A stretch of 64,000 nt of DNA from Candidatus Electrothrix communis (GTDB taxonomy: Bacteria; Desulfobacterota; Desulfobulbia; Desulfobulbales; Desulfobulbaceae). The position numbers were made by a program, and so were the translations under genes. The notes beneath the pieces are model-generated. The model saw only the letters and a program-made list of their open reading frames with translations, did not search any database and was not told where the DNA came from. Shown here one piece after another: positions 9,206 to 17,681 of the stretch (its first letter is position 1; each line of letters begins with the position of its first letter). The DNA lies in assembly GCA_030644725.1 (NCBI GenBank), contig CP130629.1:4781586-4845585 (forward strand), in the 5' to 3' direction.

Positions 9206-9619
9206 TCAATACGGCAAAATAACCACCTTGTTTTCCTTAAACAACGGCACCAGCAAACTATGCCATTTGGTATCCACACCGAGATCAGCCGGAGAAACCA
9301 ATTTATCCGCCAGCACGGTAAACCTTCCGTTCTTCCCCTGCGCATAAATCGCAGAACCTGCCCAGCTTGAAACAACCAGCCGTCCATCGTCCAACCTGAC
9401 CAGACCATCCAAACCACCGGTGGGAGGTTTCGGCAGACTCATACCTTGTCCAGCAGAATCAATACTGAACAGTTCCCCTGAACCTAAGGTGTTCACAATA
9501 AGGCGATCATTATCATACCAAATGCCGTTGGGATGTCCCATTTCCCCATCCTGAACAACGACTTTGTATTTGCCATCCAGCCAAACCTGGTACACCGCAT
9601 CTGTGCCAGATGGCCCCAT
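9206..9619 (-). pseudogene. C-terminal fragment of an SMP-30/gluconolactonase-like beta-propeller protein
   Basis: The fragment reads MGPSGTDAVYQVWLDGK, then GHPNGIWYDNDRLIVNTL, GLDGLVRLDDGRLVVSSW and VSPADLGVDTKWHSLLVPLFKENKV. These are successive blades of an SMP-30-like six-bladed propeller. Only the last half of such a protein is present. The frame stays open upstream to an A/T run at about 9630, next to the stop of the PilJ-N gene. This suggests a deletion that removed the 5' half and fused the rest to the neighbour's tail. It probably makes no functional product. Confidence 0.7.
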
Positions 9620-9627
9620 GCGTCCGG

Positions 9628-10434
9628 CTATTTTTTTTCGTTATTCGAGACCAGTTCCTTATGATATTTTTCCAGGACAACCAACTCTTCAATCAGCTTA
9701 TCTGTGGCTGCCAGAACAATAACAGGCTGTGCTCTTTTTTGGATACCCAGATAGAAATCTTTAGCAATCGGCCAGAGCTTGTTGATGCTGTCAATGCTCT
9801 TTTGTAATGCTTTAGAATGGGCTTCGTGCTCGGCGATTTTCTTCAGTCCTGTCTCGAAAACCGTGACCGAATGCTTGAGTTGAATCACGTTGTTTTCGTT
9901 TTCGATCCCAGCGTGATGGGCAATATAATATTTATTGATCCTCTCCAGGAGGCGTAACTGGCGTTGAATATCACCCATCATGGTTTCTTCGACACTTCTA
10001 TTTTTTGGCAGATGTGCTTCAGCAAGGAATTCAGCAGCTTCAAACAGGGACTCGCTGGCATCTATGACCATTGCTCCGTTTTTGTTACTGTAGGGTTTAG
10101 GCAGAATTACCTTGAGTTTATCATAAGAGGAAAGAAGAAACTTCATGATGTTTTCCTGCTCGTTGCCCTGGAGGCCTTGTTGCAGTACTGATATGTTTTT
10201 ATCAAATGCGGCCAGGCCTTCCTGTAGGTGTTGCACAGCTGATTCGTAACGTATATCCAGCTCTTTATAGAAGTATGATTTGGCGATTTTCTGACTCGCG
10301 TACTGAATATCACAGGCTGCATCCGAGATACGCAATTCATTGTCAGCTGCAAATGTCTCAGCAGCGGAAAAACAGAGCGTGCAGAATAAGAAAAGAACAA
10401 GTGGGGACAGAGTTTTTTTGATCAGGATACCCAT
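9628..10434 (-). CDS. Exported protein with PilJ-type (type IV pili MCP N-terminal) sensing domain
   Basis: I take ATG 10434 as start, with GAGGAGA upstream. It gives a Sec signal peptide (MGILIKKTLSPLVLFLFCTL, cleavage after ETFAA). The mature 240 residues are alpha-helical. They include CDIQYASQKIAKSYFYKEL, which resembles the RMLSQRIAKAYL helix of the PilJ N-terminal domain (PF13675), a four-helix periplasmic module found in receptors and soluble proteins. There is no membrane anchor or signalling domain, so it may be a soluble periplasmic helical protein. The frame extends to 10668 without a better start. Confidence 0.72.
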   Translation of the reverse strand: MGILIKKTLSPLVLFLFCTLCFSAAETFAADNELRISDAACDIQYASQKIAKSYFYKELDIRYESAVQHLQEGLAAFDKNISVLQQGLQGNEQENIMKFLLSSYDKLKVILPKPYSNKNGAMVIDASESLFEAAEFLAEAHLPKNRSVEETMMGDIQRQLRLLERINKYYIAHHAGIENENNVIQLKHSVTVFETGLKKIAEHEAHSKALQKSIDSINKLWPIAKDFYLGIQKRAQPVIVLAATDKLIEELVVLEKYHKELVSNNEKK

Positions 10435-10606
10435 GATATATCGTCTCCTCTGGACAAGTATATGTTGGTGGGACATGATGGACTGATTTGTCCTGCCACG
10501 CCCTGATGGACACATCGCGTCTTGCTGTATATCTTTTTTGTTTGCTTTGCGAGTCGAAAAACTGGGTAGAGCATAGGGTGCATTGATGGCTGAAGAGGTA
10601 AACCCA

Positions 10607-10777
10607 TCAATCTTTTTTTCTTGTTTTTGTTGCATCTTTTGTTTTTTCACCTTTCTTCTCCCGCTCAATGAATTGAATCATGCAGGATGTTCTGTGCTGG
10701 CAGTAATTTCCCGGATGACGACAGGCCGCCTGCTCGGCATTCATTTTTTCTCCGTATTTGGCGCATTCAAGTTCCAT
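10607..10777 (-). CDS. Small cysteine-containing protein, 56 aa
   Basis: From ATG 10777 the product reads MELECAKYGEKMNAEQAACR and then PGNYCQHRTSCMIQF, ending in a Lys-rich tail. Four Cys residues spaced like a small metal-binding or Fe-S site make it look like a real microprotein. It lies upstream of and in the same direction as the PilJ-N gene. The longer frame to 10960 lacks plausible extra sequence. Function unknown. Confidence 0.5.
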   Translation of the reverse strand: MELECAKYGEKMNAEQAACRHPGNYCQHRTSCMIQFIEREKKGEKTKDATKTRKKD

Positions 10778-11151
10778 TGTTTTGCTCCGTGGCTGGATAG
10801 GTACAAAAAACTCAGCGCGAAAAACAGTACATTTATGCCGCTGAGCCGCCTTTGTCAAGGTTCTTTCGTTTGCGTGCTGTGACCGGACCTGTTCAGCGGG
10901 CTTGTCAAATGAGCATGATTTATTATATAGGGAGGACAGAAAAATCGACGGCCTTAACAATCATAAGCTGAAATGTACGGGTTGGATGCCGATATATCTT
11001 GTTGTAAGGCTCCTGGAAAAATCTTCCGGCATTTGATAGCTTGCAGCATATTCTAAATTGATCCCCGCCCCTTGGGGCAGGGGGAGTTCATTATAACGTC
11101 ACGTTAACTTTGTCCCCCGCGCTTGAGCGGGTGCTCATTTGAGGAAAAAAC
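10778..11151. other. Intergenic region with one GC-rich hairpin
   Basis: I find no gene. A strong hairpin (CCCCGCCCC / GGGGCAGGGG, 11063-11083, one bulge) lies about 70 bp before the slyD-like gene and may end transcription from upstream or act in its leader. Confidence 0.5.
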
Positions 11152-11592
11152 ATGTGCCCTGTCGCCTTGACCGACACCGTTACTATTACCTATACGGCTT
11201 CTTTGGAAACCGGAGAATTGATTGAAAAAAGAGATGAAACGAATCCGGCTACCGTGTCTATCGGCAGCGGAGTCGTGTGCCAGGCCGTTGAAGCCTGTCT
11301 GTTCGGCATGGAGCCGGGGCAGAGAAGGGTGATCCGAGTGGATCCCGAGGATGCTTACGGGCTGCATCAGAAAGAGTTGGTCCAGCAAATTCCCTTGGCG
11401 CATTTCCAGGGGAAACTTGACCCGAAACCGGGAATGATTCTTTCCCTGGCTGTGGACAGGGACGGAGAGCAGCATCAGGTGCCAGCTACGATTATTAAGG
11501 TGCATGAGGATGCCATCACGGTGGATTATAATCATCCGCTGGCCGGGCGGCCCATTGTCTATGAGGTCACGCTGATCACGATCAATTCCTGA
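11152..11592 (+). CDS. FKBP-type peptidyl-prolyl isomerase, SlyD-like
   Basis: A 146-residue cytoplasmic isomerase and chaperone of the SlyD/FkpB type. The FKBP half-domain starts TVTITYTASLETGELIEKRDE, followed by the conserved GMEPGQRRVIRVDPEDAYG. The insert-in-flap chaperone domain spans about residues 70-120 (PLAHFQGKLDPKPGMIL to ITVDYNHPLAGRPIVYEV). It lacks the His/Cys-rich nickel-binding tail of E. coli SlyD, so a role in nickel insertion is not supported. A GAGG ribosome binding site precedes ATG 11152. Confidence 0.9.
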   Translation: MCPVALTDTVTITYTASLETGELIEKRDETNPATVSIGSGVVCQAVEACLFGMEPGQRRVIRVDPEDAYGLHQKELVQQIPLAHFQGKLDPKPGMILSLAVDRDGEQHQVPATIIKVHEDAITVDYNHPLAGRPIVYEVTLITINS

Positions 11593-11618
11593 GCCTGCGG
11601 ACATAGAGCTTCCGGTGG

Positions 11619-11837
11619 TTATTTGTTTTGGGCCGGGAATTCGGCAGCTCGTTTTTCGGTCAAATAACAGAAGCGGTCCCAGGAAACCTCGGTGCCGGAA
11701 ACTGGGCAGCGGAGAGCGACCTTTTTCTCATCAGCTCCTATGACCAGCCAGTCACCTTTGCGCGGGCCGTCCTCTATATGTATTTTCTGTCCCGGAACAA
11801 AGGGGTATCGTTTGAAGAAAAGGACTTTTTCGTTCAT
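11619..11837 (-). CDS. Conserved small protein, 72 aa
   Basis: The product begins MNEKVLFFKRYPFVPGQKIH. It has a beta-rich, KOW/SH3-like pattern (IEDGPRKGDWLVIGADEKKVALRCPVSGTEVSWDRF) suggesting one small barrel. I know no function. ATG 11837 has AAGGAAAA upstream. It lies convergently behind the slyD-like gene. Confidence 0.6.
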   Translation of the reverse strand: MNEKVLFFKRYPFVPGQKIHIEDGPRKGDWLVIGADEKKVALRCPVSGTEVSWDRFCYLTEKRAAEFPAQNK

Positions 11838-11919
11838 TATTTTCCTTGATCAGAGGGGTGCTGCTGAGGGGTAAAAGGATGCCGCCCCGGCAGGGTGCTC
11901 AGCAGAGAAGGTAAAGATT

Positions 11920-12342
11920 ATGCATAGTAAACCGGAATTGGGAAGGAATGTCAATCCGTTTCAGCAACTTGGTCAGATTGTTAGAGAACTGCGTTCGCCG
12001 GACGGCTGTCCTTGGGATCAGCAACAGACCGGGAAGACCTTGAAGAAATATCTGTTGGAAGAGGCAGCCGAGTTAGCCGAGGCCATTGATAGTCATGATC
12101 AAGGGCATATCCGGGAAGAAATAGGGGATATGTATTTTATCCTGGCTCTGCTCGCTCGTATTTGCGAGGAAAAGGATGGTATTTCCGTCACAGATCCTGT
12201 TCAGAAGATCTGTGCCAAGATGGTGCGTCGTCATCCCCATGTTTTTGCCCGGAAAGAGGGACAGTCCTTATCCGAAGAACAGCTTCGGGAGCAGTGGGAG
12301 CGAATCAAGCAGGAGGAAAAGGCGGCGGGAAAGATAAAATGA
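11920..12342 (+). CDS. mazG: MazG-like nucleoside triphosphate pyrophosphohydrolase
   Basis: A 140-residue single-domain MazG. Such enzymes hydrolyse (d)NTPs to the monophosphate and clean the nucleotide pool. Metal-binding motifs are visible as LEEAAELAEAI (EExxE) and EEIGDMYFIL (ExxD). The N-terminus GQIVRELRSPDGCPWDQQQTGKTL is the classic MazG opening, and the MVRRHPHVFA helix follows. It is about half the length of two-domain E. coli MazG. The start is ATG 11920, with GAAGGTAAAG upstream. Confidence 0.93.
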   Translation: MHSKPELGRNVNPFQQLGQIVRELRSPDGCPWDQQQTGKTLKKYLLEEAAELAEAIDSHDQGHIREEIGDMYFILALLARICEEKDGISVTDPVQKICAKMVRRHPHVFARKEGQSLSEEQLREQWERIKQEEKAAGKIK

Positions 12343-12563
12343 GGGAGGAAGAAGCGTCTGATTTATGGGGCTTCGCTTGCCTCGGTTCGTTTTTTTTGTT
12401 GATTTTGAGCAAAAAAGAGCATTTTTTCCATGAAAAGATGTTCCATAGTTGAGGAAGATTGCGCTTTTTGTTAGTGTGCGGCGTAGATAATACCTTGTAG
12501 TTGTTGTTCGCCCGTTTATGCTCGGCGGATAATTTTTTCAAAGAGATCGCGTGAGGAGGATGT

Positions 12564-14342
12564 ATGAAGGTTCTGGTCATTGGTTCCGGTGGCAGGGAAC
12601 ATGCCTTGGTTTGGAAGTTGAGCCAGTCGGAAAAGGTACGGTCCATCTGCTGTGCACCCGGAAATGCCGGAATAAAAAAAATGGCATCCTGTGTCAAGAT
12701 CAGCTCGGATGATATTGAGGGGCTGCTTGAGTTTGCCAAAAAAGAGAATGTTGACCTGACCATAGTGGGGCCGGAAGATGCTCTGGCCGCTGGTATTGTT
12801 GATCGCTTTGAAGAGGAAGGTCTGCGTATTTTTGGGCCGAGTACGGCTGCTGCCGAGTTGGAAAGCAGTAAGGTATTCTGTAAAGATTTTCTCGAAAAAT
12901 ATAATATTCCCACCGCAGCATATAAGGCCTTTGATAAGCCTGGCGCGGCAAAAAAGTACATCGAAAAAATAGGTGCCCCCTGTGTGGTCAAAGCCGACGG
13001 GCTGGCTGCCGGTAAAGGGGTTATTATCTGTCAGACCGAAGATGAGGCTAAGGAAACGGTTGACCAGATGATGAAGGAAAACGCCTTCGGCGATGCAGGC
13101 AGCACTGTGGTCGTTGAAGAGTTTCTCGTTGGTGAGGAGGCCTCCTTTATCGCCTTTGTTGACGGCGAAACCGTGTTGCCCCTGCCTTCGTCCCAGGATC
13201 ATAAAGCTGTTTTTGAAGGCGACCGTGGCCCCAATACCGGTGGTATGGGAGCCTATTCACCGGCCCCGATCATGGACGAAGGGATGAGCATGCGGGTGAT
13301 GAACGAGGTCATGCTGCCCACCGTGCGAGGAATGGCGGAAGAGGGGCGTCCTTTTAAAGGTATGCTGTATGCTGGCATGATGATTGACGGTGACCGGATC
13401 AATGTGTTGGAGTTTAACTGTCGTTTCGGAGATCCGGAATGCCAACCTCTGCTCATGCGTCTGCAAACGGATCTGGTGGAGATTCTTGAGCAGGCCATTG
13501 ATGGTAAGCTTAATGAGGTCGAGCTGGAGATTGATCCCCGACCCGCTGTCTGTGTTGTCATGGCCTCGGAAGGATATCCGGGTAATTATATCACTGGTAA
13601 ACCCATCACCGGCCTTGTCAACGCTGCAAAGCTGAGAGATGTCATGATCTTTCATGCCGGTACCGCCATTGAAAACCGGAGAACCGTGACTGCTGGCGGC
13701 AGGGTGTTCGGCGTCACTGCAATGGACACTACGGTGAGCAAGGCCATTGAGCGGGCCTATAAGGCTGTGGATAAAATTCGATGGAAAGGCTGTTATTATC
13801 GTCGGGATATCGGGCATCGTGCTGTTTCTCATCTGAAGAAAAATTGCGGTCCCTTAGTGGGCGTGGTCATGGGCTCGGATTCTGATCTTCCTGTTATGCG
13901 GGCGGCCACGGACTTCCTTGACTCGGTAGGCATTAAGAATGAGATCAGGATTTCTTCGGCCCATCGTACGCCGGAGCAGGCTGCGGAATATGCTCGGACC
14001 GCTGCCCAGCGCGGCCTGAAGATTATTATTGCGGGAGCCGGGATGGCTGCTCATTTGGCTGGCGTTTTGGCTGCTCATACTACTCTGCCTGTGATCGGAG
14101 TGCCCATTGACGCCTCTTCGTTGAACGGGCTGGATGCCCTGTTGTCCACTGTGCAGATGCCGCCGGGTATCCCGGTAGGAACGATGGGAATCGGCAAGGC
14201 TGGTGCCAAAAACGCAGCCGTCTTTGCAGCCCGGATTCTTGCGACAAGTAACCCGGAACTGGTTACGGTCCTTGAGCAGCATAGTCGGGATATGGCGACC
14301 CAGGTAGAGGCTAAAAATAAAGCCCTTGCTGAGGGGAAATAG
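12564..14342 (+). CDS. PurD-PurE fusion: GAR synthetase with N5-CAIR mutase domain
   Basis: Residues 1 to about 425 are phosphoribosylamine-glycine ligase (PurD): MKVLVIGSGGREHALVWKL at the start, an ATP-grasp centre with VVKADGLAAGKGV, GPNTGGMGAYSPAP, and NCRFGDPECQPLL. From about residue 432 a complete PurE domain follows: GVVMGSDSDLPVMRAA, SSAHRTPEQA, AGAGMAAHLAGV and MPPGIPVGTMGIG. The 592-residue protein would therefore carry out steps 2 and 6 of purine synthesis. No stop or shift separates the domains and the linker is short. GAGGAGG precedes ATG 12564. No other pur genes are adjacent. Confidence 0.95.
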   Translation: MKVLVIGSGGREHALVWKLSQSEKVRSICCAPGNAGIKKMASCVKISSDDIEGLLEFAKKENVDLTIVGPEDALAAGIVDRFEEEGLRIFGPSTAAAELESSKVFCKDFLEKYNIPTAAYKAFDKPGAAKKYIEKIGAPCVVKADGLAAGKGVIICQTEDEAKETVDQMMKENAFGDAGSTVVVEEFLVGEEASFIAFVDGETVLPLPSSQDHKAVFEGDRGPNTGGMGAYSPAPIMDEGMSMRVMNEVMLPTVRGMAEEGRPFKGMLYAGMMIDGDRINVLEFNCRFGDPECQPLLMRLQTDLVEILEQAIDGKLNEVELEIDPRPAVCVVMASEGYPGNYITGKPITGLVNAAKLRDVMIFHAGTAIENRRTVTAGGRVFGVTAMDTTVSKAIERAYKAVDKIRWKGCYYRRDIGHRAVSHLKKNCGPLVGVVMGSDSDLPVMRAATDFLDSVGIKNEIRISSAHRTPEQAAEYARTAAQRGLKIIIAGAGMAAHLAGVLAAHTTLPVIGVPIDASSLNGLDALLSTVQMPPGIPVGTMGIGKAGAKNAAVFAARILATSNPELVTVLEQHSRDMATQVEAKNKALAEGK

Positions 14343-14354
14343 CGCAGGTTTTTC

Positions 14355-14972
14355 GTGCTCTGTTCAGCTTCAGATCCGGCTGCGTTGCGCGAGGCAGCTT
14401 GCTTGCTTCGCCAAGGCGGCTTGATTGCCTTTCCCACAGAGACCTATTACGGCCTCGGCGTTGATCCTTTCAATGTCGAGGCCCTTGCGCGTTTATTTGC
14501 AGTAAAACAACGACAGCCGGACAAAGCTGTCTTGGTGCTGGTTGCTGAGCAGGCCCAGGTAACCGAGCTGGCTGCCGAGGTGCCTGCGGTTCTGCAAAAA
14601 CTCATGAGCCATTTCTGGCCGGGTCCACTGACCTTGGTCTTTCCGGGGCAGGCCTCTCTGTCTACTCTTCTCACTGGCGGTACCGGCAACATAGGTATCC
14701 GTCACTCTCCTCACCCCTTGGCTTCTCGCCTCCTTCATGCCTTTGGCGGTCCGATTACCGCTACCAGCGCTAACCGCTCCGGTGCTCCCCCTGCAACCAC
14801 TGCTGCTGAGGTTCAAGAGAGTTTGGGTGCTGAAATTGATTTGATTTTGGATGGTGGTACAACCCCTGGTGGCGCTGGCTCGACTTTGGTTGGTTACGAT
14901 CAGGATGAACAGCTTTGTTGCTTGCGGGCTGGGGTGGTGGCTTTTGAGGATGTTGTTCAGGTGGTTTTTTAA
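14355..14972 (+). CDS. tsaC: L-threonylcarbamoyladenylate synthase (TsaC/Sua5 family)
   Basis: Makes threonylcarbamoyl-AMP for the t6A modification of tRNA. The YrdC-fold motifs are present: FPTETYYGLG, KQRQPDKAVLVLV, WPGPLTLVF, IGIRHSPHP and PITATSANRSG. At 205 residues it is the short TsaC form without the C-terminal Sua5 domain. The start is GTG 14355, 12 bp behind the purD-purE stop, so it is probably in the same transcript. The 3' end is followed by a small hairpin (CGAAATT-AATTTCG near 15007-15024). Confidence 0.93.
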   Translation: MLCSASDPAALREAACLLRQGGLIAFPTETYYGLGVDPFNVEALARLFAVKQRQPDKAVLVLVAEQAQVTELAAEVPAVLQKLMSHFWPGPLTLVFPGQASLSTLLTGGTGNIGIRHSPHPLASRLLHAFGGPITATSANRSGAPPATTAAEVQESLGAEIDLILDGGTTPGGAGSTLVGYDQDEQLCCLRAGVVAFEDVVQVVF

Positions 14973-15006
14973 GTTAGAACAGTGACCAAGGGAATAACCT
15001 GTGTGC

Positions 15007-15048
15007 CGAAATTGTTTAATTTCGCTCTGACCCCATTTATTAAACTTT
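15007..15048. repeat. Hairpin followed by a dispersed GGGGTCAGAGCG-type motif
   Basis: CGAAATTGTTTAATTTCG (15007-15024) is a near-perfect palindrome. The next bases read, on the minus strand, AATAAATGGGGTCAGAGCG. This motif is common around REP-like sequences and mobile DNA. It lies exactly where the NGG amidotransferase gene is cut off, so it may mark the deletion point. Confidence 0.5.
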
Positions 15049-15771
15049 TTCGATCCATTCCGCTTCACTTACGCTTCGGTCCGGTCGTTGCGCTTCAAGA
15101 TGCCAATACCGCTTGGTATGCTGCCTGCCATCATGATTGACTGTCATGCTGGTCCCCGGCTCCAGTTTTCTCACTCCTTGTAAAAGGGTGCGAGGGGCAG
15201 GGACAACAGCGTGCAGGGTCAGGTGATGATGGAGCGCTATCGGATCAATACCTGTATCAATCTCTCCGGTTGCAAGTAAGGCCTGCATATTTGATGCGAA
15301 ACGAATTTTATCGGAGGATAGGCTGAAATAGAGCGGTTTGATGCCTACTCGGTCGCGACATACAAACATGCTTTTTTTTCGCTCGTCCCATATCGCAAAG
15401 GCAAACATCCCGTGTAGGTGTTTGGGGCATTCTTCTCCCCATGCATCATATGCCTTGAGAATAACTTCAGTGTCACCCTGGGAAAAGAACGAGTAGCCTC
15501 GGTTTTTTAACTCTTCCCGCAGTGCTGGGTGATTGTAAATTGTTCCGTTAAAGACGATCGTTATCCCCAGGTTATGATCCGTCATGGGTTGGTGCGAGCG
15601 GAAGGATGGATCAATGATGGTCAAGCGTCTATGGCCGAAGGCCAAGGGGCCGTTGGAATAGATACCGGATTGGTTGGGGCCGCGTGAGATGAGTTTATCT
15701 CTCATACGATCAAGGGTGGCGAGATCGGGTTTTTTTCCGGTAAAATTGAGTTCGCCGCAGATGCCGCACAT
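15040..15771 (-). pseudogene. Truncated N-acetylglutaminylglutamine amidotransferase (asparagine-synthetase family)
   Basis: ATG 15771 opens MCGICGELNFTGKKPDLAT; Cys2 is the catalytic nucleophile of the class II glutaminase domain. RGPNQSGIYSNGPLAFGHRRLTIID, IVFNGTIYNHPALR and CRDRVGIKPLYFS are conserved. The sequence is closest to the amidotransferase that makes the osmolyte NAGGN. Only 244 residues of about 590 remain. The frame ends right after VSEAEWIEKV, where the ATP-PPase synthetase domain should start, so it cannot make amides. The partner acetyltransferase (GNAT/ATP-grasp) gene is not adjacent. Confidence 0.8.
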
Positions 15772-16167
15772 AGAATTTCTCTTGAGCTTTTGTTGGGTTA
15801 GAGATCGTGCATGAGGGGAGGGCGGCAATGGATTGGCTCATAGCCTTGCTGCTCCCTCTTTCATCTTACCCGCAGGCAGCGTATTTGAAAAATCTTCTTA
15901 TTGATCGTTACGGATTTTTTGAAGTGGTGGGGGAGGAAAGGGAGATGGGGATATGGAATGTTTGGCGGGGAAATACATGAATTGGTCAAGCATGAAGGGT
16001 AAATATGGAAGATCAGGTCATGCACTCCGCACGCACCCGGTAGTTAAAAATGTCCTCTGAAAAAATGCTGGTTCCCCGAAGGGCTCTTCTTGTATTATTA
16101 TGTTATTGTTTAACTCAAGATTGGCCTAAGCGTTCAAGTGGAAATATTCGTACAGCGTCTCCAAGAG
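15772..16167. other. No gene seen between two broken genes
   Basis: There are no open frames with plausible starts and no RNA gene. The sequence borders two pseudogenes and is probably decayed DNA. Confidence 0.5.
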
Positions 16168-17532
16168 TTATGACAGTTCCTGATAATCAATACTTAAAAA
16201 TCTTTTTTGCTTTGTGAATGCGGCGCATGTGAAATCGTCAAAGTCAAGATTAATGTTCTCCAGGTCTTCTTGAGAAATCATATCTCTGTTAAGGGTAAGT
16301 ATATATTGCCTATTTGATAATTTTCTTAGAGTTTTATGAATATAGTTTAAATTTCTTACCAGAGTATCTCTGTCTACCTCGAAGATGTTGTCATGAATAA
16401 GCAATCCGGGATGCTTTTCGTTGGTTTCTGATAAGGTAAGTAAAGCATAGTCATAGAAGAAGACTTTTCTCGGTCAATACTATGACTTCCATCGTCGTGA
16501 ATCCGCAAGTCAAATTTGACTATTTCTTTGTTATTTTTCACGTTAACTTCAAAAGAGCACTGTTGATTTCCGTAAACATATTCATGAATTTCTAAGATTA
16601 TATTTTCTATATCTTTTACGGAATCTTTAGCTTCAATGATATATGAATCTAGTAAGTGAATTTGATTTTTTCTTTTAATATCCTTGTCTTTACGTTCTTG
16701 TTCGTAATGGCTATATGCCTCAAGAAAGGAATTCAGAGAAGAGTATTCTTCTATTTTTTGTTGATGAATCGCTATAGTCCTTTTCAAGCTTTTAAAAATT
16801 CCCTCTTGATCAAGCAATGATGTTTTTTCTTTATATCGCTTGTCTAAAGCTTTCAATTCTTCAGAAATTACGTTAAGTTCGCTAACTACATATTCTTTAC
16901 GTTCATTAATTAATGAGCGTTGGAAATCATCAATCTTCTTTTTGAAAGCCGATACTTCAGAAAGTTCTTTTTGATAAGGTCGCCTAGCCCATCTTTGAAT
17001 TGATTATAAAGATCTGCAACTTCATCTTCATCAATGTAATTATCACCTTTAAATAGCTGAATTTTTGAAAGTTCAGACTTCAAAACTTCTTGCCGAGTAT
17101 GTTTTTCTTCTATTATATCTTCTAGTTCGATAATTTCAGATTTAACAATATCGAATCCCTCGATGTTTTCAAGCTGATCGATGTCTTTCTGTGTTTTTTC
17201 AACTTGATTCTTTAGGTCATTGAGATCAGCTTTAGCTTCAGAAACATTTTTACCTGTTAAAATTTCAATATTTTCTTTTACTTTTGATTTTGCAGCTCTA
17301 ATTTTGTCCAAGTCCCGAAAGAGTTGTCCCGCTTGATTGTACGGAGCTGGATTCACCCCGAGTAAATACAGGTGAGGCTCGTAATTCGGGGGTATTCTTT
17401 TGTCGGTATCAAAGCATTTAATAATCGACTTAAATTCAGATTTTTCATCACGAATTAGTGGCCCTAGCATAGACCTAAAAGAAGGTGATTCATTTGTGCT
17501 TGTTGTGCCGAAAGTTAAGGAAGTCAAATATT
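16168..17532 (-). pseudogene. DUF2326 protein of an ABC-3C-type system, truncated and frameshifted
   Basis: Reading from 17532 downward, three frames join into one protein: LTFGTTSTNESPSFRSML then a long coiled coil; then KELSEVSAFKKKIDDFQRS; then VFFYDYALLTLSETNEKHPG and LLIHDNIFEVDRDTLVRNL. The last part is the hallmark of DUF2326, the C-terminal region of SMC/Rad50-like ATPases in ABC three-component (ABC-3C) conflict systems. Two single-base shifts fall at A runs near 16980 and 16468. The N-terminal ATPase region with its Walker A motif is absent, cut off by the repeat unit starting at 17533. No middle component or effector remains. Confidence 0.75.
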
Positions 17533-17681
17533 CCAACGCGGGCCTTGCCCGCAACCCAATTACCGTATGAAGTAGAGCCGTTCCTGATGTAAAATGAAAG
17601 TAGCCAATAACTTTCAGGATATAAGGAGGAACGACTCATGAAATCATTAATAGACAGGTTCTCCAGTTCAGTCAAGGGCGT
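17533..17681. repeat. 149-bp repeat, inverted partner of 1-149
   Basis: This is the plus-oriented copy of the unit at 1-149. It covers the 5' edge of the repeat-family gene, including its AAGGAGG ribosome binding site and first codons. It begins exactly where the DUF2326 gene is broken. Confidence 0.95.
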
